Source: Mycogone perniciosa (taxonomy: Eukaryota; Ascomycota; Sordariomycetes; Hypocreales; Hypocreaceae). Taken from it: a stretch of DNA of 64,000 nucleotides. The stretch covers positions 1 through 64,000 of the forward strand of contig JAOALB010000036.1 in NCBI GenBank assembly GCA_025331125.1. Direction: 5' to 3'. Positions within the stretch are counted from its first letter, which is position 1; each line of letters opens with the position of its first letter. The position numbers and the translations under genes were made by a program. Positions 46,897 through 58,593 of this stretch are shown piece after piece. The notes below the pieces were generated by a model that was not told the DNA's origin, made no database searches, and saw only the letters and a list, made by a program, of their open reading frames with translations.

Positions 46897-48421
46897 TACT
46901 CCGTACTCCGTAAAAGCAACTGCATCCGCTAGCCTTTGCTTAATCTTTATTAAGGCTCTTGGACGTGGGAGTCGGTCGGATCACCAGCTTCCAGGCTCCA
47001 ACTCTAAGCTGGCAGCATCGCCACTCTTCTTCCAAACTGAGACACAAATGGCACTTTGGGCTTTGGGCACGTTGTGGCGTTCGTCCGGGCATTTGCAGAG
47101 TTGACATGACGCATCTGTCATTGGCTGAGCCTGGCTGACTATGGACAGACAAAGGCCGCCGCTCGAAGATTGAGATTGCCTCTTTGATTCCTGACTCCTC
47201 AGGTTCGTTCCGTAGGATCCAAGACGGCTTGTCCATTGCAACCATAAGCTCTAATTGTCTTAGTCCTACTACTACTACTACTCTGTACTCCGTAAAACTT
47301 CGGATATTCTAATGCGAGACTCTTTGTGCTGTAACCCTCCATACAGAGCAAAATTGCCAGCTCACCTTGACAACTCGGCACTTGCTCGTAAGCCGTAACC
47401 ACAGCCCTTTGGGGTCCCCACAATGGTAAAACGCAGCCTATCCCTTGCCACGTTGTCTTTCAAACGGGGCCATTCGAGAAACATGCTCATGCGGTCAGCA
47501 GTCAGAGAGTTACGCGCGTTGGCGATACAATAGTCCGCAGATATCCGTGAATATAATAGCACATATAGTATACATATGCTGGCCATGCCGAGATTAGCCA
47601 GGCAACAATTGTGGGCTCTTGATCCGCAATACAAGGCACGGTAAGATCCTTAATCGCGGGATCTGGGCCAATACTCGGATCACTCCCTTATCGATATATC
47701 GATATCGAAAATAGCCTCACAAATACATACCACTACTCCGTACTCGTAAATCATCACCGCCTTGTCGTGACTCGTTTAACAACAGCAAGCGTTGTTCTGG
47801 AACCATCACGCATTTCCCTGTCAGAGTATCGAATCTTCAGCAACGCCAGCCCGGCCGTTTGACCATCAGACAGCGCACATATATCACTGCATCTTGGGGG
47901 GCCAACACATACGTATGGATTGGTTTCATGGCGCCCGATCATGCCGGCCATGCCGCCATTAGCCCATGCTCGAACCACAACTTCAGTCTCCACTATCAAA
48001 CAGACATTCTCGGTAAAGAATGCAGTCAATTGCACCGCATGCCCAAGTTTCACAGCCTGTCCACGAGTCCTGTCCCTAAATAGAAAACTCATAGAACACG
48101 GCTCGTTTCAAGTTTCCTTCTAGCTCCGTTTCATCTTCCCGCACAGCTTGGTCATCCCCCTTCCCCTTCCACTTCCCCTGCCTCTACTGGGCATTTGACA
48201 TTCTTCCTGTTACCAACTCAGCTTTTTTCTTCAGCCTCATTCACTCCCAAACAGGAGGCTTGAAGAATAGAGTGCTGTGTGTGTGTGTGTGTGCCGCGTG
48301 GGCGCCGGTTCATGTCCCCCATGCCATAGACATCCATACGTCACAATGACTATAATTCTGAGCTGATGGAATCGCACATGACTGATACTTGCAACTATAA
48401 GTCATTCTGATATACGGAGTA
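46897..48421. repeat. TACGGAGTA-family motif cluster D
   Basis: Five exact copies; the first two overlap as a perfect 7-bp tandem (46897-46912). They lie in the spacer between the phosducin-like gene and the 3CxxC pseudogene. Confidence 0.9.
48274..48293. repeat. (GT)n microsatellite
   Basis: About ten GT units, next to CT-rich DNA. Confidence 0.95.
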
Positions 48422-48590
48422 CAGTCGAAACAGAAATTGGTGATTATGTACTCTGTATAGTTACTTGGTTGAAAGTCCGCCTGATCCAGCTTGTAGGGTA
48501 GGATATCTACTTGTATCCTTGAATCAGATGTTCGAGTCGCCGAGGTCTGACTACTCGCAACTGAATCATCTTACTCAATCTAGCTGACTG

Positions 48591-49025
48591 TTAGATATCG
48601 AAGCCCTCGTAAGATTTTACCCATATGTAAATCTAACCAGGGTGGCTGAGTAGAACGGCTTGTCCATCTATGTCGCACACCACATTCTGATACGCAGTGC
48701 GATTCGGTCTGCATACGAATTATCCAGACTTGGCCGACTAAGCCAATTGCAGCCTCGGCAGCGTTGGTGATATACCATTGTATTGTCTTCCGGAATACAT
48801 TCGTATAGTGATAGCAATCTTCTTGCTTGACCACCCGCCGGTGTCGCATGCGATGTTGTGGCATGTGAGTTGGCCCATAACGCAGGTATCGTAAACTTTG
48901 AAGCAGCCCCGATCGTCATCACCTTTGTGGAAGCCAAGGTTGATGCCGTAGTCTTGGAGTTGGATTGACACCTCATCGTGCAACTCCGGATACATGGACC
49001 ACCCCTTTGATCTTTTCGACGGCAT
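48591..49025 (-). pseudogene. Broken 3CxxC-type zinc-finger gene
   Basis: From ATG at 49025 the frame reads MPSKRSKGWSMYPELHDEVS and on through TCHNIACDTGGWSSKK and IAITIRMYSG, the hallmark of fungal zf-3CxxC proteins. At about 48777 the frame must shift to continue as VYHQRCRGCNWLSRPSLD and DNSYADRIALRIRMW, again typical of the family. A TAG stops that frame at 48668. The expected third cysteine pair (family LCEGC) appears only as YEGF at 48600-48611, in another frame, both cysteines lost by single-base changes. There are at least one frameshift, one early stop and two lost metal ligands. The intact family's function is unknown (putative RNA or nucleic-acid binding). Confidence 0.8.
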
Positions 49026-51053
49026 GGTGAGAATGGTTCGAATGCTGCTGGGGATGGTATGGCGTGGTGTGTTGATGGGCTTGGGGTGAATCATACACTG
49101 CAAGAATGCTCAGAGTAGAGCTTCAATGGCGGTTATGGTGATAATAAACTGACACGTAAAGCAGGCGTGATGCTATATGATGCAATGAGTTATACAACCG
49201 GAGGAGTAGCCCCTAGGCTTACATCGTGTGCCTCCGACTAACCGACACTGTCATTGACTTGGCTGAAAGTAAAGCCCGGGGTGATTCCTCAGGATATTTT
49301 TATTTTTATTTTTGTCTCCCTGTTTCCCCTTTTCTCTCATGTTGGCGCTATGGTCAGGAGTTGTGGTGAGTTTGTTGCAACACAGTAACAACTGTCACCG
49401 GCGATGCCGACTCAGCAATGCATCAACTTCACCCTGGAATATCATACTCCTATTCAGTCCTTGTCAGGTACATAATGCCTAATACTCGAGCATAGATCCG
49501 TCACAACTCTCCATGCCTACTCCCGTTCGTTCGTGGCGTCTCTCAACCGCAATACAACACCCTCTACGGCATTACAGTGTTACCCAACTCCCTTCCTCTC
49601 GAACACCCCCACAACATGATATACTATGCCCACAAACAAACTTCATCCAAGCCCCCGAATATAGTAGATATCTAATGGAGAACAACCCACACTCTAGTGT
49701 AGGTAGGTCTGAAACCTCAACAATAATCACCTCGATCTGTCATCTTGGCTTGGCTATTGTCGGGTAGATATATCTGCTCAACACTGTCCCTTTTCACTTT
49801 TCTGAAACCGAGACACTACTATTCATTATCTCATTTAGTTCTCTGTTATTAATTATACTATTCCCCAGCACTCTTTTCTTCAATCGTCAAGTCCGGTGGT
49901 GTTTCAGTAGGCATGATACTGCAACCCAACCTTCATGCTGATTTCAACTTTACACGCACCTCGATAGAGTGCTTTCAACTCTGGAAAAATCGACCTCACC
50001 GTCTCACACAAGAAGAAACACTTTACACAACACGACCATAATGCATTCTCACTCATACTTTCTTCAGAATTCACAAATGACTACCCTGAACTATCCCCGG
50101 ATGCAAACAGTCTCATGACAACAACAACAGCATATAGATAGGACACAGCCAAGAAGATGCAATAGTAGAAAAAAAGGAGACGGAAACCCTCCCAATGGTA
50201 TCGTATCCTCCATTAATCCACACGCACACCCGCTCATCACCACCTCTCCCCCTTCGCCCCTGACACGACAACCGCTCCCCAAACAACGCATATTCATAGA
50301 CGAAGTAGCCACCTTCCCCCCAAGGACAGTCAGAATGGTTGAATCATCGTAATGTATTATCTTGAAGTCTGACTGCTCTTGGCATCGCAGCCGCCAAACT
50401 CCCTTCAAGACCACGCACTTCCGCTCTTCCACTACCACCACAGCGCTCTCTCCACAGTGTTTTTTTGTGTTGTGTGTGTGTGTGTGTGTGTGTGTTCTGT
50501 TCTGTTCTGTGCTCCCTTCTAGAAGAAAAATAGGCTCAGATACGCCGCGAAAAAAAGAGCCAGAACGCATACAGAGGCTACTTAAGACATAGAAAACCGT
50601 CAAGTAATACACCCCGCCCGTCGCTAACAACCCAGAGCTTTGTCAGAAAAAAAGCGCAGAAAACTATAGTGCAAAGAATCCTGGGGCCAGAGGCGCAATG
50701 TGAACGGGGAAAGGGAAGAAAATAGGGGAAGAGAACAAAAAAAGAGAAACAGAGGTATCAAATCAGCCGGCTTCCCTCCCAACCACTAAAACATTCGGCT
50801 ATGAGCCCCCGTGGGTCGTCGGAGGCTTGATTTTCGGCCCAAATAAAAAACAAAAGAGGTATTTGCGTGAGAAGGTGCGTTTTCGTCACTTCGTCCTGCG
50901 TACGCCGGTATTCGCATGCTAGATATGCGTCATCGGATCTCCGAGATTTGGTGGGCAATATAGTTGTTTGAATGCAGATGGTGAAAAGAGGTCGCGGGGC
51001 GAACTGGAGTCGGCATATCCAGACAGGACTTCCATCGGTATCGCAGACGAATT
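49026..51053. other. Spacer, 3CxxC pseudogene to Gbeta 3' end
   Basis: No supported gene. A-T rich (TTTTTA)n near 49296-49313, and a (GT)n followed by TCTGT repeats at 50468-50510. No exact TACGGAGTA copy was noted here. Confidence 0.55.
50468..50510. repeat. (GT)n plus (TCTGT)n microsatellite
   Basis: About 13 GT units, with one small interruption near the left end, pass directly into three TCTGT units. Confidence 0.95.
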
Positions 51054-52446
51054 TTAGTAGGCCCAGATTTTAAGCTGCCCAAGTTAGCTGCGTTCATAGC
51101 AAGGTGCATCTGCTGGCTGCGCTGCAACAAAGACATATTGACAACAGCCACTCGTCGTCAAGACTTACCAAAGAATCCCATGAGCCTGTGCACAAACTTA
51201 TTCCGTCGTTGCTAACACCCAAGCAGCTCACGCGGTTCTCATGGCCCACCAGCGACCCGACCTTCTCGCCTCGCGTAACATCCCAGACCTGATTGCTGCG
51301 AGTTAGCACAGCTCCCATTAGACGGCGGTGTGATATATAGATCTTACCTTGCATTCGAAATCGTCGTAGCCGGCGAATAGCAGTCGGCCAGAGACCGATG
51401 TGGCAACTGACGTGATGCCGCACAGGATAGATTCGGACTGAAAAGGGGGTTAGCCTGATTAATTGCCCAAATACATGCATGATGACCTACGCCATAAAGA
51501 TTTAATTCGCGATCGGCGCGGATGTCGAACAATCGGCAGGTAGCGTCGTCAGATCCGGTGACGAAAGAGTGGCCGTCGGGGAAGAATTGGATGGCATTAA
51601 TATCGGACTCATGGCCAGCAAAAGTCTGGACTGCTTTCCCGGCTCGAATATCCCACAGCTTGGCAAATGCGTCGCAAGCACCCGAGATGAACGTATTTTG
51701 ATTAGTGGGGTTCAAGCTAATGCTCATCACGTCGCCGAGGTGGTCGGCAAACTCGGTAACCTTTTGGCCCGTCTCGATATCCCATTTCATGCAGGTCATG
51801 TCGCCGGACGAGGTCAGGATGCTCCTGTCGTTGATGAAGCGGCAGCATGACAGGTAGCCGGCATGGCCGGAAAGTTCCCTGGCCACGCGTGTAGGGCCGT
51901 CGCGCTGCTGGTTGAGGTTGTAGATGGAGCAGATATTATCGAGACCACCGCAGGCCACGAAGTTGCCGCTGGGGGCGTAAGCGCAGGTCATGACCCAGGA
52001 TGACCGTAGGGGAATCGCATGGACTTTGTTGGTGGTGTAGGCATCCCAAATAATGAGCTTTCCGTCTTGTGACGCTGAAACAAGGTGTCTTCGATCGGTG
52101 GACCAGTGCATGGCGTAGATCTTGGCCAGGTGGCCCTTCAGCGTTCGCTTCGCTCGCATGAGCTGGTTCTTTGGGATGGGCTCGTGAGCCTGCTGGGCAA
52201 CAGCGCGGACTAAAGCACAGGGAAAAACAAACGAAGGTCAGCATGGCGATCAGCAAGGCGAGAGTATCGGGGCGAAGGCCATGTCGGTGGTCGTGATAGC
52301 CAATTGGGCAACCTACGGGTGGTGTCGGCCAGCTCATCCTTCTTCCTCTTGATCCTGTCCTTCAGCGTCTCAGCCTCGCGGCGCGCTTGCTGGATGCGCG
52401 CCTGCATGGCCTCGGGCGACACATCGTTGGGGCCCTGCGAATTCAT
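51054..52446 (-). CDS. GNB1: Heterotrimeric G-protein beta subunit
   Basis: Gbeta of the Gpa/Gbeta/Ggamma trimer controlling growth, conidiation and mating in filamentous fungi. Structure is complement(join(51054..51074,51169..51288,51348..51437,51491..52209,52317..52446)), 359 aa (Neurospora GNB-1 is 358). Residues 1-45 form the coiled coil that pairs with Ggamma. Seven WD repeats follow, starting at [18 protein letters not shown]; clear blades include [42 protein letters not shown] and VWDVTRGE. The final blade closes with LKIWAY on a six-residue last exon. All introns have GT donors with consensus CTAAC or similar branch sites. The phosducin-like cochaperone gene lies to the left on the same strand. 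Confidence 0.95.
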
Positions 52447-55400
52447 CGTGACTGATCTGAGGAGGCGAGACCGTCGAGATGCGGCGGACGGAGGAGGATG
52501 AGCGAGCGGGTTGGGGGGGATGCGTCGTCAGGATGGAATTGACGAGCGAGCGAGCGAGCTGCTGGGTGTGGAGAGCGGAGGGAGAGGAGAGAGGAGAGGT
52601 AACAGGTTGACCGGCTGGGCTGGTTGGGGGGGCGGAGGGAACGTGAGCGAGCTACTACTACGAGTACTACTCCGTACAGTACAGCCTAAGCCTAAGCCTA
52701 CAGCAAGCAGCCAGGCCAAGTCAGGTCCCTTGGTTAGCTTCCCAGGGGGGTTGGTTTGGCCTTTGGACGGACCAGTGGTTTAGCTCCGCTAGGGCCCAGT
52801 GGTTTTCTGGGGGGGCCGAAGCAGTGCGGTGGGCTTCGCTGCTCACTCTCACCTCTGGAAAATGACGGTGGTCAGGAAGAGGAAAAAAAAATAAGCCTTG
52901 CGCACTTTTGGGGAACGGCCACGCCTCTGGCCGCAGCATCAATTTCACAAATTTCATAGGGGCGCTGAACTGCCATCTTTAGTGGCCGCGGAACCTGCCT
53001 AGGCCACCAGCAGCAGCAGCGGCTGTTACAGTGGGAAAAGGCACCCAATTTTCGCCATGTTCCAGCCCTCCATGCACGGCATCAAATGTGTTGTTGACAG
53101 TTGGGGAGCCTTGCAGGGTCTGGCTGCCAGAATATCCAGGAAGAGATGGACTGCCTGGGTTGGGCATATTGTCCCCCGCATGATCTGCGCCTTTCTCGGC
53201 CTCTATGAATGCATTGGCAATTCTGTGATGGTCCGTGACTCTTGTCTGTGGACTACCACACTTATTAATAGCATCCATAAGGTACTATACTTACGTGCGA
53301 AGTAGTATATAGTTATCCTGCGCACAACATGGCAAATACTACTACGACAACACCACTCTGTGTACTCGTACGGGTACTCGTTCGCGCACACGCTGACGCG
53401 CTCTGGACTGTTCTGGACGATGCTTCTGCCACAAGCTTGTGCTCCATCGCGCACTGGATGCCGAGCTGCAGGTAAGACGGGCCAGGAACCACGAACGAAC
53501 GAAGCTCAGTGAGGAATGGCATATTATTGACACTGTATGTACTCCGTACATGCAGCCGCACCGTCCTAAGACATGCGGATGTCTTCACCAATCCTTCCCG
53601 AGATGCACTCCTACTACGAAGTATGTACAACCAGTACTCCGTACTCCGTCCCTAGTAAGTACTAGGTACTAGTAGTATGCATGATAAGGGGAAGAGGATG
53701 TGGAGATCTTATGCAACAAATTCTATATCGAGGAGCATTTGCTTGCTTCCAAGCAGGCCACATTCCTAGATGGGTGTTATTATTAGTATTGGTTACTGCG
53801 TACGGAGTAGTGCTCTTCTCTACGAGTACGAGTATGTGCAGCGAAGTGCAGGTTTGCTGCTGATTATGCACTCAAAGAGCCAACGAGTCAACCAACAACC
53901 AACACCAACGACGACTCGGCCAACCGCAAGGTAGCTAATTTTATTTGCGATACGGAATATTATGGGCTCCCTGAACTCCCGCTGCTACGCTACTGGTTGT
54001 TGTCCTGCAGCTGGGCCCCCTGACCAGATCAGTGGCTGAATATCGCACCTCGGCTCCGGATCATTTGATGGGATCCATCACGTCCAGCCCACGGCAGTCC
54101 TTTTACTCGTATGTACCAGTCGATCTCGATTGCTCGAGCTGCCAGGCTGTGTGCGAGGTCCTGGTTCTTAGATGTTGCACAATGAAAAGCCAATTGCTTC
54201 TTCGGCAAGTCTTTACTCCGTAGCCTGTGCTACGAGTGCGACTTCGCCAGTCCTCCTCATCCTCATCTCGAGCATCTGCTAATTTGCACTGACAGCAAGG
54301 AGGCAATTTATGGCGCCTGGAGGTCGACCCGCTCTCTCGCCCACCTTCTCCATACTTGGTGGACGTCTCTGCAAACTGGGCTGATCCACACACGACTCGT
54401 ACAGGCCCTGACCTGGCCCTCTCTGCTGGGCCTCGTCGTCTGTGCCATTCGACTGTTTTCACTCTCGACGGTCGATTTACGGGGATCGATGCAGAATGAT
54501 CGTACGCGACCCGCCTTTAGCCAACGTTAAAGGCATCCGTGACGAATCATGACGAGTCCTGTCCCCGAGCGCTTATGCAGACGCTATTTCGTTCCAATTT
54601 CCTTCCTGCGCATTTGGTACTGGTGCCGAGCAGTTGCATCGCCCCCAAGGCCATCGAGGAACCTGTCAAAATCGCGTCATGGATTTGTGCAGGCGCCCGT
54701 GCCCTTTACGCCGTAATACACAACCGTTCTCTGTGCCACCCTCCAGGGAATTAAGGACCAGTCTATTGTCCGACTGAGGCTCGTCGATATGTCACTAATT
54801 AGCCATCTAGGCCTGAAGAACGCTACCGCAAACATCCGACTCTTCAGTCTAGTAGCCTTACTACTACATACCATGTAGCACTACTCCGTAGTAGTGCTTT
54901 ATTGGTGTTCGGGAAAAAGGACAGAGTCATCTCAACGCCCGGAGCTTTCCTTTGCCAATCTCGCGACACGAACCCTCCAGCCTGCAGGTGAGCACACACA
55001 TGTCCCACCCACTCGGTGGCCGTCTAGGATCATTTATCAGGGACGTGCTCACGTTGCTCCGTCTATCCATGTCTCTCGGCATTCTTTTCCTGGTTGATCT
55101 CCTGAATCCTGGCAGACCCCCTGGGTGTGGCGTCAGAAATGTTTGTATTCACTCACATCTGACGATGACCACAGAAATCTGACAGGCAGTTCGAAGCAGC
55201 GCCTGACAATTGGGCATAAAAAATAATCCACGGATTACTATTATTGTTGACCTGATATTCGTTGCATTTCTTCAGCTTCCATTTACTACGGAGTACGGAG
55301 TATTTGCATTTCCTACGGTGTTACGAGTACGGAGTACACAACGCGGGCTGCATTGGTGCTCACCCATGCGCACGCTCATATTCATGCACTCGTACGGAGT

Positions 55401-56356
55401 ACTTCGTACTCTCTTTGTACTTCGGAGTGGTATTTTCATAATCTGACATCGACACAACTTGACGTACTCGTAGGGGTCCAGGCAGGAGAACCGCCCTTTG
55501 GCCCCCAGTGAATCTTCACCGGGATGACACGATGATCCCGTCCAGGCTACGGAGTACAGATGCCAATCTACTTGGTAGATCTTCCCATCTGTGAAGCTGC
55601 CAGACTCCGTAACTACGCGGATGTTTACTCAAGGATTCCACTCAAGTACGGGTACTGCTACTCGTAGGGTGATCGATGTCTTTCTCTTGTTCTCCCGGTA
55701 CTTTCCCCGTCGTTTCTCACATTTCAACGCGGTGGAGTTTGGATTTACTCGTACGAGTACTCCGTACAATCAGACAGATGACCACATGACGAGCATACAT
55801 ACTACTACGGAGTAACTACTAGTATTATCAAGCGTCACCCATTTCAACAGGAAATTGCCCTTCCGTATTTTGGCGTCTCTGTATTGTGGAAACGTACGGA
55901 GTACAATGTTAACATTTCAGCTCCGCCATAATACGAAAAACGAAGAATATATATCTATCTATATATCACCTTCAAAAGGCGGAAATGAGCATGAATCAAC
56001 CATAATGAGCTTATATTATATGCACTACTACTACCCCGTACAAAGCACGAGGAGGTTGACCTACCGTGTGTGGGCTAGGTGTCCAAGCCACACCGTTCGA
56101 GCAGCTTTATCATCACCATATTAAACGTCAATCAATAGTAGGTAAATATTACTCCGTAGCTCCATTACAAATCTATCAGCGCTGCATCGTCATCTGTATT
56201 GTAACCAGGAAAAAAACAATAAGCTCTCCTAGTACTAGAACTCCCATATTCCTGTGTATCAAGTCCCAGACTCGCCGCTTTGGGTTTCTTTTTTTGGTGC
56301 CCTTGATTGTTTGCCATTGTCTATTGGGGTGTCTCTATTTTTTTCTTCCTTTTAAT
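52447..56356. other. 3.9 kb gene-free spacer, Gbeta promoter to AACS 3' end
   Basis: No supported gene. Near Gbeta there are GAGC repeats (about 52540-52560) and a (CCTAAG)3 run near 52685. From 52.67 kb rightward it is the densest TACGGAGTA-family region of the window. Confidence 0.6.
52668..56159. repeat. TACGGAGTA-family motif cluster E (densest)
   Basis: Exact TACTCCGTA/TACGGAGTA at 52668, 53540, 53635, 53801, 54214, 54882, 55287, 55294, 55328, 55393, 55548, 55758, 55806, 55895 and 56151; TACGAAGTA/TACTTCGTA at 53614 and 55400. The copy at 54882 sits in an inverted repeat (54878-54899: arms AGCACTACT and AGTAGTGCT, loop CCGT). Copies at 55287 and 55294 form a 7-bp tandem. Confidence 0.9.
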
Positions 56357-58593
56357 TTAATGTGTCTTTGCCCATTCCTTGAACCAATCTAGCGCTTCGG
56401 GGTTGGCGACGCTGGCGTTGGTTTTGATATTCATGCCGGAAAGGATTTGCTTAACGGCAACTTCGATTCTGCAGTTAAAACACCACGTTAGCATGATGAT
56501 GATGATGATGATGATCTTCACCCCGAGGGAGAATGGAATGGTTAGACTTACTTCTTGCCATTGCCGGTCTTGGGGATGCCATTACCGCACTCTTCAACAA
56601 CACCGGGGACGTGGCGGGGGCTTAATTCGCTCTTGATCTTAGCCTTGATGGCATTTCTCAGTTCCCCGCTGAAAGTCTTTCCAGGAGCCATGACGACGAA
56701 GAGACAGACAGTTTCGTCTGTGTCGGTAGCTCGTCGTCGTCCTATGCAGACTGCATCCTCAACTTCGGATGAAAAGAAACGTATCAGAATGTTGTATATC
56801 TCTGCGGATCCGAACCTCACGCCCGACGGTTTGAGTACTCCATCAGACCTGCCAAGCATGACGAGGCTGCCTGTGTTGGGATCTGGGATTTTTACAAAGT
56901 CGCCGTGATGCCATACTGGTCCTTTGACACCGCAGATGTCTTCGAAGCGCTCGAAGTAGGCGGACTTGTACTTGCTATCACCATTGGCACCGAAGAAGGT
57001 CAAGGGCTGGCAGGGGAAAGGCTTGACGCAGACCAGGTCGCCGGGCTCTTCTGCTGGGATCTCCTCTCCAGAGACGGAATCCACAGCCTTGATAGCCATG
57101 CCGAGGCCAGCACATTGGATTTCACCGACATGGAGGGGGAGAAGAGGACTGGGAGCTCCGAACAGGGAAATGATGTCTGTGCCACCGGTGATGGAGGCAA
57201 GATTTATGTTCTTGGGGAAAGCCTCGTAGACATATTGGAAGGTGGATGGTGGTAGTGGTGAGGCTGTGGAGTAAATAGCCTGGAGATGTGAGAGGTCGAT
57301 ACTGGGGTCTTGAACGGGATAGACGTTGTTGGCCTCGAGGCTTGTGAGGTAGGCCGCGGATGTGCCAAAGTGAGTGACCTTGAGATCTGAGAGGAGACGA
57401 GGGAGGGACATATATGAGTTTGGTCGGAACGGCGAACCTGAGTAGAGGATGAGTTTGGCACCGACGGCGAGAGCACCGATACTCCAGTGCCACATCATCC
57501 AGGACGTGGTAGTATAGTAAAGCATGCTTGAGGATGAGGTAAGGGAGCAGTGCAGCATGTGCTCCTTCTTGTGCTGGATGAGCGTGCCAAGGGCAGTGTG
57601 CACGATGGCCTTGGGCAGACCAGTGGTGCCGCTGGAATAGAGGATGTAGAGAGGATGAGACGGCGGCAATTGCTCGAACTTGAGAGGTTCAGAGGATGCA
57701 CTGGCAAGGAAAGAGTCGTAATCGACGGCCTTGACGCCATGAGCTTCGATGTCCTTGATGCCAAGATCGCCCTTGATGTTGTTGATCACCACCACTTTTT
57801 CCAATCCTGACTTGCTGAGTGCTTCGACAATGTCCGTTGTCTTGGCCGTGCTTGACCATTCTTTCCCATTGTACACTGTGCCATTGTCGGCGAACAAGAT
57901 CTTGGGTCCAATCTGGCTCAATCGATCCAGGACGGCAGACACGCCATTGTCAGGGCTAATGCCAGTCCAGATAGCACCGATAGATGCTGCAGCAAGCATA
58001 GCAACGAGAGCCTCGACATGATTGGAGACGTAGCCGGCAACGATGTCATGGGGCTTGAGACCCTCGGCACGGAGGGCGTTGGCGCAACGGCGGGCGGACT
58101 CCCGGAGCTCGGCCCATGAAGTGGAGCGCAGATCGCCGGGCAGTTCGGTGGTTGTTATCACGGCAACGGAGGAGGGGTCGATGGGGACGGCCGTGGGAGG
58201 GAAGAGCAGATTTTCGGCGAAGTTGAGGAGAGAGGAGGCGAAGAAGTCTGGGCGCGGGAACATTGGCGCATTGGGGAGGAGGACCTGTTGGATTGGAGGT
58301 CAGTTGTGTCGATGATTTACCGCATCATTTGGGGATGAGATACGGACATGGTCGAACGATTTGGAGGCAGCAATGCCGACGAAGTACCATACTTCCTCCC
58401 AGAACAAAGCTACATCGTCGATTGACCACCTGTACAGGTCTGGGTATCCCGCAAGTTGCAAGCCGTGTTTCTTGTTTACCGTCTGGAGGAACTTCCACAT
58501 GGGAGTGGAGGAGGGATCTGGATGGCGCCAAAGCTCCTTGCAGTGGGTGGTGCCGTTGGTGATGACACCATTGGTGTTGAGAGGTTCGCCCAT
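56357..58593 (-). CDS. Acetoacetyl-CoA synthetase
   Basis: ANL-superfamily ligase making acetoacetyl-CoA from acetoacetate, ATP and CoA in the cytosol, feeding sterol and lipid synthesis. Structure is complement(join(56357..56468,56552..58284,58348..58593)), 696 aa. The N-terminal region (KELWRHPDPSSTPMWKF) is the family's acetyl-CoA-synthetase N-domain. The AMP-binding signature YILYSSGTTGLPKAIVH lies mid-protein, then YYTTTSWMMWHW, the GRSDGVLKPSGVRFG hinge region and a C-terminal PKTGNGKK in which the catalytic lysine is residue 659. The last intron splits the very next codon. The first intron needs a GTCCGT donor to keep DHVLLPNAP; the nearby GTATCT donor breaks frame. Start at 58593 fits the family better than 58629. 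Confidence 0.92.

Larger units (their letters stand above)
46266..48590. other. Spacer upstream of the phosducin-like gene
   Basis: No supported gene. TACTCCGTA-family copies lie at 46897, 46904, 47286, 47734 and 48413. A (GT)n run lies at 48274-48293. Confidence 0.55.
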
